Shown piece by piece: positions 1-5,755 of a DNA stretch of 21,350 nucleotides. Source of the stretch: a virus; IMG/VR virus record IMGVR_UViG_3300026483_000056, positions 1 through 21,350 of that record; one strand, written 5' to 3'. A program made the translations under genes and the position numbers. The notes under the pieces are model-generated. The model saw nothing but the letters and a program-made list of their open reading frames with translations. It searched no databases and was not told the DNA's origin. Position 1 is the first letter of the stretch, and each line of letters starts with the position of its first letter.

Positions 1-176
1 GTTCTTTGTTCTTCAGCTATTTCAGCAACAGTGGTTACTTCATACTCAGCTAATAAGTCAGCAAATCTTTGAGCTTCAGTTGTTCTCTTTGTAGACGCTT
101 CTTCTTTTATCTTAGTGTCTATTGCTGCTTTTCTAGTTTCAGAAAATGTAGCAAATGATTGAATTTGTGTTTCCAT
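1..176 (-). CDS. Hypothetical helical protein, N-terminal part (cut by window edge)
   Basis: An open frame starts at an ATG at 176 and runs off the left edge, so at least 58 residues are visible. It begins METQIQSFATFSETRKAAID and continues with a charged, Glu/Lys/Ala-rich stretch that should be alpha-helical or coiled coil. It lies 51 bases after the uvsW stop. A GATATATAAT motif at 208-217 would give it a leader of about 24 bases. I do not recognise the family. Codon use looks like the neighbouring genes. A small structural or scaffold-type protein is possible, but nothing here proves it. Confidence 0.7.
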   Translation of the reverse strand, partial: METQIQSFATFSETRKAAIDTKIKEEASTKRTTEAQRFADLLAEYEVTTVAEIAEEQR

Positions 177-207
177 TTTTATTATGTTTTTTTATTACTA
201 TATTATA

Positions 208-217
208 ATTATATATC
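208..217 (-). promoter_or_regulatory. Putative promoter motif GATATATAAT
   Basis: On the minus strand, GATATATAAT lies between the uvsW stop and the start of the gene cut by the left edge. The same ten bases occur at 4597-4606 and 16986-16995, both in intergenic DNA upstream of starts. It contains a perfect TATAAT. Transcription would begin near 201. Whether it is a host sigma-70-type -10 box or a T4-style late promoter cannot be decided from the sequence. Confidence 0.4.
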
Positions 218-227
218 ACCTTAAATA

Positions 228-1727
228 TCACTCAAATTGAAATTTCTTTACACTGTACTCAAACTGTTGTTCTTTGTATATTGATTGTCTTGCTTTAGAG
301 TGTTTCATTAAATAATTACTCCATTCTGTAGTGGCCAAATCATCTACAAAGTCTATAATAAGAACACTACTTTTAGAGTGATGTTGTCTTAATCCTCTAC
401 CAATTGATTGTCTAATAATAACCTCAGACTTAAAACTTTCTGTAAAAAAGATATTGTGAATTTTTTTAATTGATATACCTGTAGAGAATGTACCATAACT
501 TGCAACGATTGCAACCTCATCTCCAGCTTCCATCTTTTTCTTATACTCTTCTCTAATATCCTTGTCTGTGCCGCCATCTACATAATAGACCGCTTTATTA
601 CTTTCTTGTCTAAGTTTTTCATAAACCTTTTTTCCATGTTCAATCCTATGAAAAAGTACAAGACTATTTCTTGGTATTTTACCAATAACCTTACATATAA
701 AATTTAATCTTGGTTCTGAATTAATTATGTAGTTTTGTTCTAATTGAAATAAGTCCTTGTTTTCATATCTGTTTTGAGCCATTTCTGTAAAGGCATTCTT
801 AGCACTTTCAGGTGCATAATCCATTTCAATTACTTTAACCTTACAATTTGCTATATACCCCTCTTGTTGTAAGAAACTAGCACTCACCTCACTGATTAGT
901 GGACCTGTATAAGCCATCAATGTTAAACGATCTAATGTGCCGTCTTTAGGAATTGTACCTGAAAGACCATATCTATATTCTGCGTTTACACATTTCTGTA
1001 AGATTGTTTTAATAGATTGGCTTTTCATTTTGTGACACTCATCAATTATAACAGCATCAAACTGATCAAAATATTCTTGCTTCTTTTTAACGAGAGATTG
1101 ATATGTACCTATCACTACATTTCTACCATCTCTAATCTTTTTACCACTAAATATTTGTTGAATTTTTATATTAACCCTATTTGCATAATTATAGTCTGAA
1201 AAATCTTCAGTTGCTTGAACAACCAATGAAACATTAGGTACAATGAATAAAATCTTCTTTGCCTTTTCTTGTTCTAATAAATAAGCAACTGTAAGGAAAC
1301 TAATTAATGTCTTTCCTGCAGACGTAGCAAGTTCACTAAGACACTTTCTAAACTTAAGGATATTATACGCAGCTTCTATTTGATAGTCCCTAGGAGTTAT
1401 CTCTGAACCTTCAAAGAAGGCCAAAGCCCACTTCTCAAAATAAGATGCTGTAACATTCTTATCAAACAGCTCTTTAACGCCATTAATATTAAGTTCAAAT
1501 CTATATTCTTTACAAACATTATAAACATATCTCCATAAACCTGCCGGAATCCACTTATTATCTTTAAAATATGAAATGTACCCATCCCATATTCCTTTTT
1601 TTACTAGAGGATTAAATCTCCAGCTGTCGATTCTTTTAGTTAGTGATATGTTTAGTTGTTCAAGTTCAAGCTCAGATGCTTCATCAACTCTTAAATATTG
1701 TTTATTCTCTGTGAGAGTAAGCTCCAT
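228..1727 (-). CDS. uvsW: UvsW-like recombination helicase (SF2)
   Basis: ATP-dependent superfamily 2 helicase of 499 aa; T4 UvsW is about 503 aa. In T4 it unwinds R-loops and D-loops, migrates branches and regresses stalled forks. The N-terminal region has the UvsW-type DNA-binding block, with WRFNP at about 36-40 and GIWDGYI at about 45-51. The helicase core shows Walker A ATSAGKT (134-140), the DEAD-like box DECH (229-232), LSGT (255-258), VASYGTFSTGIS in the second RecA lobe, and motif VI QSIGRGLRQ (about 440-448) with its arginines. These match T4 UvsW in order and wording. It follows uvsY by 16 bases, as the last gene of the gp32-gp61-uvsY-uvsW run. There is no clear Shine-Dalgarno sequence. 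All catalytic motifs are intact. Confidence 0.95.
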   Translation of the reverse strand: MELTLTENKQYLRVDEASELELEQLNISLTKRIDSWRFNPLVKKGIWDGYISYFKDNKWIPAGLWRYVYNVCKEYRFELNINGVKELFDKNVTASYFEKWALAFFEGSEITPRDYQIEAAYNILKFRKCLSELATSAGKTLISFLTVAYLLEQEKAKKILFIVPNVSLVVQATEDFSDYNYANRVNIKIQQIFSGKKIRDGRNVVIGTYQSLVKKKQEYFDQFDAVIIDECHKMKSQSIKTILQKCVNAEYRYGLSGTIPKDGTLDRLTLMAYTGPLISEVSASFLQQEGYIANCKVKVIEMDYAPESAKNAFTEMAQNRYENKDLFQLEQNYIINSEPRLNFICKVIGKIPRNSLVLFHRIEHGKKVYEKLRQESNKAVYYVDGGTDKDIREEYKKKMEAGDEVAIVASYGTFSTGISIKKIHNIFFTESFKSEVIIRQSIGRGLRQHHSKSSVLIIDFVDDLATTEWSNYLMKHSKARQSIYKEQQFEYSVKKFQFE

Positions 1728-1743
1728 TCATTCAACATAATTT

Positions 1744-2187
1744 TTAAACGAGATCTTTAATTGCAAGTCTATTACGTACTGCAAATCCCATATTATCGAG
1801 AGTCTTTATTGATTCTCTATAAAATTCAACTTGATTTTCTAACTGAGATAAAATCATTTTATCATCTGCTAATTCAGCTTCTAAAAATTGTGCTTTTATT
1901 TTATCAGTTAATTTATAATCATAGTTGTAATATCTTATCCAAGCCTCTTTCCATTTAATGTCGACTTGTTTTTTCTGCTCTTTTGTTTTAAGCTGTACAT
2001 ACATTAACTGTTCTACCATTAATTGTCTTGTATGTAAAATATCACCGATAACAATTTCCATTCCACTTAATGTCTTAATACCATGTGCAAGTGCAGTTAT
2101 CTTTTTAGTCCATCTTTCTCTCTGTACTCCTAACTTTTCATCTAACTTTAATATCTTACTTGCCTTTGTGTCTTTTTGTTGTTCCAT
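1744..2187 (-). CDS. uvsY: UvsY-like recombination mediator protein
   Basis: Protein of 147 aa, close to T4 UvsY (137 aa). In T4, UvsY binds gp32-coated ssDNA and helps load the UvsX recombinase. The call rests on shape and local similarity: a mostly helical protein, a Lys/Arg-plus-Tyr segment (KEAWIRYYNYDYKL, about 99-112) matching the KARLDYYSG region of T4 UvsY, and a C-terminal helix ending LDNMGFAVRNRLAIKDL that parallels T4 LDAIKSRGFAIKHIQDM. Its position directly before uvsW is the second support, because the two genes are near neighbours in T4. Its ATG overlaps the upstream stop by one base (TAATG), so translation is probably coupled. The sequence is diverged, so confidence is a little lower than for uvsW. 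Confidence 0.82.
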   Translation of the reverse strand: MEQQKDTKASKILKLDEKLGVQRERWTKKITALAHGIKTLSGMEIVIGDILHTRQLMVEQLMYVQLKTKEQKKQVDIKWKEAWIRYYNYDYKLTDKIKAQFLEAELADDKMILSQLENQVEFYRESIKTLDNMGFAVRNRLAIKDLV

Positions 2188-2393
2188 TAAAATAGTCCTT
2201 TCTTATTACTTTTACTTTTTATAAACGTCGATGTAGTCAATTTCTTTTTAAATTTAGGTTGACTCATCTTAATACCTTTACCTTCAAAATCTTCTTTGTT
2301 AAATTTAAAATCTAACATTTTCTTTAAATTTTTAAACCTGTTTTTATCTCTATAAAACTTGTCTAATTCCTCATCCATATCTATATCAAACAT
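2187..2393 (-). CDS. Small basic hypothetical protein (68 aa)
   Basis: A 68-aa protein with an acidic N-terminus (MFDIDMDEELDKFY) and a very Lys-rich remainder, ending KSKSNKKGLF. It overlaps the primase end by 8 bases and shares one base with the uvsY start, so it is locked into the operon and very likely real. I do not recognise the family. In T4 the genes after gene 32 include 59 (helicase loader) and 33 (late transcription co-activator), but this protein is too short for gp59 and shows no convincing gp33 match. The basic body suggests binding to nucleic acid. The terminal GLF, after a flexible Lys/Ser tail, could be a sliding-clamp contact; that is a guess. Confidence 0.75.
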   Translation of the reverse strand: MFDIDMDEELDKFYRDKNRFKNLKKMLDFKFNKEDFEGKGIKMSQPKFKKKLTTSTFIKSKSNKKGLF

Positions 2394-3468
2394 ATCTCAT
2401 ATCAAGTTTATCGTTAGTAAAATAATCATCTAACTCTGACAGAGATAACTTTATTTTTTCATTATAACAAACCTTTACAAGGTCGTTTAAATCTTTTATA
2501 GTATATTTATCCATTTTTTTATCCTTTAGATATTTAGTCCACATAAATACCTTTTTACCTGATTTAAGTTTTTCAATGGATTTTTTGAGGCCGGCTTCAT
2601 CATTATCTAACATATATCGACTACTATCAATATAGTCTAATTTAGTAGTATCTCTTCCAACTGTACATAATGCAATTGAGTTTCTCATAAACATTGCATC
2701 TAATGGGCCTTCGAATATTGTAACTGGATTTTGGAAATTAACCTTTAATGCTCCAAACAATGTAGACACGTTATTAAATTGTTGGCGAGTCATCTCGTCC
2801 ATTTCAATAGGTTTATTGAGTATGGCTTCATGTATTTTACTTAGATCATATGTTAAGTATCTAGATCCATGCCCTTTCATTCTTCTACACTGTGCACCTA
2901 TAATTTTATTATTATTGGATTTATTTAAAATCCAAAGTCTTTGATCTCTTGGATTAAATAAAAAGCTATCTAGTTTTTTGTGTAAGAGCCTTTCCTTTAA
3001 TTTAAACCATATCCAATCCCCGATTTGAATAGGCTTTGCTCCAGTTGCTTTTGAAAAGTCTTCTATTTCAATTGAAAGCTCTAATATTTTTTCATATACA
3101 AATGGTGTAAATTTTTCAGAAGTGTCTTTAACCTGTGTATTTGTCTTAATATAATCTATTAGAGTAATAGCGTCCATTTTATCTGGCAGTTGAATACCGA
3201 AATCTTTTAAGAAAGAATAAAAGTTAGTGTGGTAGTCACAGTTAAAACAATAATAACCTAAGTTATTCCAAAAGACGTTGCCTCTTTTAGCATTTTCATC
3301 TTTGTGAGAATCACCGCAATAGGGACATGCCAGGTTTAATCTACCTGACATGTCCTTTATCATTTGCTTATTGCGATTAGAGTGGGTTTTTACAACTACT
3401 TCTTTGACTAGTGTTTTTACCTTCTCTCTTAGTTCTAATGTTAATTCTATATTAGAGTTCGAGATCAT
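2386..3468 (-). CDS. 61: DNA primase (T4 gp61-like)
   Basis: Primase of 360 aa; T4 gp61 is 342 aa. It makes RNA primers for lagging-strand synthesis with the gp41 helicase. The N-terminal zinc ribbon is clear: CPYCGDS with Cys48 and Cys51, then CFNCDYH with Cys74, Cys77 and His80, matching the T4 CPVCGDS...CYNCNYH pattern. A TOPRIM core follows: IFEGPLDAMF near 251-260 with the conserved Glu, then MLDNDEAG near 286-293, then VFMWTKYLKDKKMD and IKDLNDL, which parallel T4 VMFWDK...SKDVNDM. The start overlaps the gp32 end by 17 bases, and the end overlaps the 68-aa gene. Placement right after gp32 differs from T4, where 61 lies elsewhere. Confidence 0.93.
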   Translation of the reverse strand: MISNSNIELTLELREKVKTLVKEVVVKTHSNRNKQMIKDMSGRLNLACPYCGDSHKDENAKRGNVFWNNLGYYCFNCDYHTNFYSFLKDFGIQLPDKMDAITLIDYIKTNTQVKDTSEKFTPFVYEKILELSIEIEDFSKATGAKPIQIGDWIWFKLKERLLHKKLDSFLFNPRDQRLWILNKSNNNKIIGAQCRRMKGHGSRYLTYDLSKIHEAILNKPIEMDEMTRQQFNNVSTLFGALKVNFQNPVTIFEGPLDAMFMRNSIALCTVGRDTTKLDYIDSSRYMLDNDEAGLKKSIEKLKSGKKVFMWTKYLKDKKMDKYTIKDLNDLVKVCYNEKIKLSLSELDDYFTNDKLDMRYV

Positions 3469-4378
3469 TCAGAAAAGATTCTAAATCATCGCCACCTGCT
3501 GGTGTTGCTTCCTTTTCAGCTTTAGGAGTTGAAGTAGCCTTTTCAGCTTTAGGAGTTGAAGTAGCCTTTTCAGCTTTAGGTACCGGAGTGCTTGTTTCAA
3601 ACTGATTAGTTACAGCATCTATTGCTTCACCAGGGTTTAAATACATTTTAAGAACGCTATTTACGAAATTTCTTGTGTCTTCATCCCATGGTCTGTATTC
3701 AAACTGCTTCATTGAAGGGGCTCCTTCTAATTCAGTTTTAATAGCATCCATATCTTCTTTAGTTCTTTCTGCTGCTTTACCTTTAACAGTGACCGCAGAT
3801 GTTGAAGATGAGAATTTAGAAGTGTCGTAGTTATTATAATCGTTTTGTCTTGTAATTACTAATTCAAAGTTTTTACCTTCAAATAAATCAAATACTTGAG
3901 TTGGCTCACCAAAATTAGGCTTTAATTCCGCATCGATTTTTTCTTTGATTTTGTAACCGAATTTAAATATTTTATAAGTACCTTCTAATTCAGGTTGTTG
4001 AGGGTCTTTGATAATTTTTACAAGAGCTACATAAGATTCTCTTCTTTTTAATTTATCAGACGCCTTTCTATCAACTGCGCTTTCTGATTTTCTTAATCTA
4101 AAAAATGCATCAGAAACTGGACAGTGTTCACCAATTGTAGTTGGAGAATCAATCAACTTAGAATCGCCGTTTGGACCTGTTAGCCAGTTTACGTATTTTT
4201 TAATTAATGAATTTCTTGGGTTTTCAATATTAGGAACGAATCTAATTAATGCTTTATACGTTCCGTCTTTGCCATCATCGGCAGAAGGCTTATACATCAT
4301 GTTTCCAGTTGTATTTACCTCTTGTTCATGTGTGTTGATGTCTTCGACACCAATGCTAAAAATGTTAAAATCTTCCAT
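3452..4378 (-). CDS. 32: Single-stranded DNA-binding protein (T4 gp32-like)
   Basis: Protein of 308 aa (T4 gp32 is 301 aa), the ssDNA-binding protein that coats templates during replication, recombination and repair. The core matches in order: ALIRFVPN (43-50), HCPVS (85-89), RRESYVALVKIIKDPQQPE then GTYKIFKFGYKIKEKI, FDLFEGKNFELVI, and YNNYDTSKF, each with a T4 counterpart. The tail is a flexible KAEKATSTP repeat and an acidic end, DDLESFLNDLEL, like the T4 acidic tip DDTDLDDLLNDL that recruits partner proteins. Two oddities stand out. Cys86 is the only cysteine in the protein, so the T4 zinc site (His64, Cys77, Cys87, Cys90) is lost. The N-terminus is acidic and lacks the KRKST (LAST) motif used for cooperative binding in T4. 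It heads the replication operon and has its own leader and promoter. Confidence 0.92.
   Translation of the reverse strand: MEDFNIFSIGVEDINTHEQEVNTTGNMMYKPSADDGKDGTYKALIRFVPNIENPRNSLIKKYVNWLTGPNGDSKLIDSPTTIGEHCPVSDAFFRLRKSESAVDRKASDKLKRRESYVALVKIIKDPQQPELEGTYKIFKFGYKIKEKIDAELKPNFGEPTQVFDLFEGKNFELVITRQNDYNNYDTSKFSSSTSAVTVKGKAAERTKEDMDAIKTELEGAPSMKQFEYRPWDEDTRNFVNSVLKMYLNPGEAIDAVTNQFETSTPVPKAEKATSTPKAEKATSTPKAEKEATPAGGDDLESFLNDLEL
3509..3583 (-). repeat. 27-base tandem repeat in gp32 C-terminal linker
   Basis: The coding strand repeats a 27-base unit encoding KAEKATSTP: two full copies and a partial third (KAEKEATP). It forms the Pro/Lys/Thr-rich linker between the DNA-binding core and the acidic tail. 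The near-identical DNA of the copies suggests recent slippage, so linker length may vary between related phages. Boundaries are approximate. Confidence 0.8.
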
Positions 4379-4380
4379 AA

Positions 4381-4419
4381 CTTTAATTTACTTTTAATCT
4401 TTAATTTACTTTAATTTAC
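4381..4419 (-). promoter_or_regulatory. Putative gp32 translational operator: GTAAATTAAAG repeats
   Basis: Between the predicted transcription start and the gp32 ATG the transcript carries three exact copies of GTAAATTAAAG (4409-4419, 4399-4409, 4381-4391) with an extra GATTAAAAG between the last two. This gives four UUAAA elements ending 2 bases before the start codon, and no Shine-Dalgarno sequence. T4 gene 32 is known to be autoregulated by gp32 binding an unstructured, A/U-rich leader with UUAAA-type repeats next to a 5' pseudoknot. The arrangement here is very similar. Autoregulation is inferred, not shown. Confidence 0.55.
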
Positions 4420-4420
4420 C

Positions 4421-4435
4421 GTTTATACTTTAAAC
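4421..4435 (-). promoter_or_regulatory. Small hairpin at predicted 5' end of gp32 mRNA
   Basis: On the minus strand GTTTA-AAGTA-TAAAC forms a perfect 5-bp stem with a 5-base loop, directly after the predicted transcription start and directly before the UUAAA repeats. In T4 the matching position holds a pseudoknot that nucleates gp32 binding. I found no convincing second strand for a pseudoknot here, so only a weak AT-rich hairpin is supported. Confidence 0.4.
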
Positions 4436-4439
4436 TTAT

Positions 4440-4471
4440 AATATTATATAGTCAACTTTAAAATAGTTTCA
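4440..4471 (-). promoter_or_regulatory. Putative promoter for gp32 operon (copy 2 of duplicated module)
   Basis: On the minus strand TGAAACTATTTTAAA is followed by TATATAATATT, with 15 bases between TGAAAC and TATATAATATT. The same module with identical spacing lies at 4594-4625. TATAAT is a perfect -10 box and would start transcription near 4436, leaving a gp32 leader of about 57 bases. The upstream box may be a -35-like or activator site, as MotA boxes are in T4 middle promoters; it is not the MotA sequence. The box overlaps the last codons of the 43-aa frame. Confidence 0.55.
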
Positions 4472-4589
4472 TAATATGAACCTTGTTTGCGCGTCTAACC
4501 GACTTAGTTTGTGCTATTGCACCTATGTTTGCTTCAGACAGGGTCCGATAATTAGTGTTCAAATATGAACTTAGTTTATCGTTTTCCAT
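4458..4589 (-). CDS. Possible 43-aa small protein
   Basis: An ATG frame of 43 codons, starting MENDKLSSYLNTNYRTLSEA and ending VHIMKLF, fills much of the 336-base gap between the RuvC-like gene and gp32. The translation looks protein-like: TLSEANIGAIAQTKSVRRA resembles a helix-turn-helix or a short basic helix pair. It sits just after a promoter-like module, whose predicted start (about 4590) would make the mRNA nearly leaderless. I do not recognise the family. A small regulator of the adjacent replication operon would fit the place. It could also be a chance frame in a regulatory region. Confidence 0.45.
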   Translation of the reverse strand: MENDKLSSYLNTNYRTLSEANIGAIAQTKSVRRANKVHIMKLF

Positions 4590-4593
4590 ATAC

Positions 4594-4625
4594 AATATTA
4601 TATATCTCTTTTTAGAATAGTTTCA
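4594..4625 (-). promoter_or_regulatory. Putative promoter (copy 1 of duplicated module)
   Basis: On the minus strand TGAAACTATTCTAAA, then AGAGA, then TATATAATATT. It matches the module at 4440-4471 at 14 of the first 15 bases and all 11 bases of the -10 block, with equal spacing. A-tracts lie upstream. It would drive the 43-aa frame and probably read through into gp32. It also contains the GATATATAAT motif found at 208-217 and 16986-16995. Confidence 0.55.
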
Positions 4626-4642
4626 ACCAAATAGACTAAAAA

Positions 4643-4662
4643 CTTTTTTTAATTTTTTTTTA
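4643..4662 (-). promoter_or_regulatory. A-tracts resembling an UP element
   Basis: The minus strand has two phased A runs (nine and seven A, separated by TT) about 40 bases upstream of the -10 block at 4594-4604. Such tracts often bind the RNA polymerase alpha subunit or bend DNA. They are unlikely to be a plus-strand terminator, since no plus-strand gene precedes them. Confidence 0.3.
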
Positions 4663-4672
4663 TATTTTCTGA

Positions 4673-4714
4673 AACAAAAGAGAGAACGGGCTATATAACT
4701 TAAGTATTTAAGCC
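4673..4714 (-). terminator. Possible terminator after the RuvC-like gene
   Basis: Immediately after the TGA stop, the minus strand can pair GGCT with AGCC across 4689-4714. A competing inner pairing is CTTAA-ATAC-TTAAG. A T-rich stretch (CGTTCTCTCTTTTGTTT) follows. Position and composition suit the end of the virion operon, but the stem is short and imperfect, so the call is tentative. Confidence 0.35.
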
Positions 4715-5371
4715 TCAGGGAAGATTAGGTTCTAAGGTTCTCATTAAGGAGTTTAAGTAGAAAGCGTCTACAAGGTCATCAAAGGGCTTTGGGATAGATT
4801 TACCGAATTCAACGGTTTTAGCGAACTTCCAGAATTTTGTCTCCTCGAGAAATTTTTCACCAGTAGAATTATTTATAAAAACTTCCCATAAAGCTAGCTT
4901 ATTCATATTACCTTTACCTGCATGTTTTTTAATTGTTGAAGGAGCTATTGTTAAAATATCTTCAGGCTTAAAGTATTTGAGAAGTTTAATCTTAAGAATA
5001 GATGCAGCCGCTGCCATATCAATAATATTATTAGTCCCAGCAGAACTACCATAAGATACCCCTTCAAATGCTATCTTAAATGAGTCTTCTTTATCTATAT
5101 GTTTTGTAATTAGTTCGATAATATTATTTGACATAATATCATAACGTTTAATCTTAGCAAGTTCAATACTAGAATAATCAACATGAGTTTCCCAATCCGG
5201 CTGAAAAACAAGAGTAACACCCTCCATTAAAGCTAAGTCTTCCTGTGTCTTAATAGCCTTTTTTGTACCTGATCTTTTTAAATAAGAAATAAAATGATAT
5301 TGATTAGTATTGTCATTAAATAAACAAATACCAGGAGAGTTTAAAGAAAAATCAATTGTAATAAAATTCAT
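4715..5371 (-). CDS. RuvC-like Holliday junction resolvase
   Basis: A 218-aa RNase H-fold protein with RuvC-type motifs: TIDFSLNSPG with Asp7 (first catalytic Asp), AFEGVSYG with Glu103, the RuvC-like loop PSTIKKHAGKGNMNK (144-158), and FDDLVDAFYL with Asp199 and Asp202. RuvC cuts four-way DNA junctions with these four acidic residues. The frame is open for 14 more codons upstream (to 5413), but I chose the ATG at 5371. It places the beta strand with Asp7 at the N-terminus, is preceded by AAAAGG about 8 bases upstream, and lies just past the previous stop at 5373. T4 resolves junctions with endonuclease VII (gp49), so this may be its replacement. A different RuvC-family nuclease remains possible. 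Confidence 0.8.
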   Translation of the reverse strand: MNFITIDFSLNSPGICLFNDNTNQYHFISYLKRSGTKKAIKTQEDLALMEGVTLVFQPDWETHVDYSSIELAKIKRYDIMSNNIIELITKHIDKEDSFKIAFEGVSYGSSAGTNNIIDMAAAASILKIKLLKYFKPEDILTIAPSTIKKHAGKGNMNKLALWEVFINNSTGEKFLEETKFWKFAKTVEFGKSIPKPFDDLVDAFYLNSLMRTLEPNLP

Positions 5372-5372
5372 A

Positions 5373-5741
5373 TTAAAACCTTTTACCGATTGAAGCTCCG
5401 ATTGCAGTTCCAACGAGTCGTGAAGTTAATAAATCATATAGAATACCTTTTTGTACACCTAATACTTTAGCTACCATTTTTCCAATAGATTTTCCTAAAG
5501 CAAATCCAGCAAGACCACCTACAATGGAACCTAAAAGACCTTCATTAGTCATTTCATTATTAAATCTATCAACATCTAAGTCTCCATTTTTATCTCTGTA
5601 TTCGTTTAAAAATTCATCAACTGCTTTATCTACTTTTTCTTCTAGTTCAGGAGTCCATTCTTGTTGAAGTCCTTCTGTTAAAAGTTGCATTTCCTTTTCA
5701 GTAACTCTGTTTTCTTCTAAATATTCTATAAATGTTTTCAT
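5373..5741 (-). CDS. Predicted internal head protein: capsid-targeting N-terminus, protease site, glycine zipper
   Basis: A 122-aa protein. Residues 1-10, MKTFIEYLEE, closely resemble the T4 capsid-targeting sequence of the internal proteins (MKTYQEFIAE). LTE-G at 21-24 fits the T4 prohead protease (gp21) rule of a hydrophobic residue, any residue, Glu, then a small residue, predicting removal of the first 23 residues. A charged helical part (about 25-63) follows. Then comes a strict glycine zipper with Gly71, 75, 79, 83 and 87, and a second one with Gly111, 115 and 119, which would pack helices in a membrane. The inference is a protein packed in the head, matured there, and ejected with DNA to act at the host membrane. 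A lysis or tail-tip membrane protein is the alternative. It starts 14 bases after the tube-like gene and is preceded by GATATATAAC. Confidence 0.7.
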   Translation of the reverse strand: MKTFIEYLEENRVTEKEMQLLTEGLQQEWTPELEEKVDKAVDEFLNEYRDKNGDLDVDRFNNEMTNEGLLGSIVGGLAGFALGKSIGKMVAKVLGVQKGILYDLLTSRLVGTAIGASIGKRF

Positions 5742-5755
5742 AAGTTATATATCTT

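Noticed and set aside
1958-2224. Plus-strand Cys/Phe-rich frame of 88 codons
   Set aside because: Antisense to uvsY; hydrophobic only because it mirrors a Lys/Glu-rich helix protein.
4643-4662. T-runs as a plus-strand terminator
   Set aside because: No plus-strand gene lies upstream and no GC stem precedes them; they read better as A-tracts near a minus-strand promoter.
4379-4714. tRNA or other structured RNA gene in the longest gap
   Set aside because: No cloverleaf, T-loop or CCA-like pattern was seen; the region is explained by promoters, a leader and a small frame.
5372-5413. Fourteen-codon upstream extension of the RuvC-like gene
   Set aside because: It would overlap the glycine-zipper gene and put extra residues before the first catalytic strand; the ATG at 5371 has a better ribosome-binding sequence.
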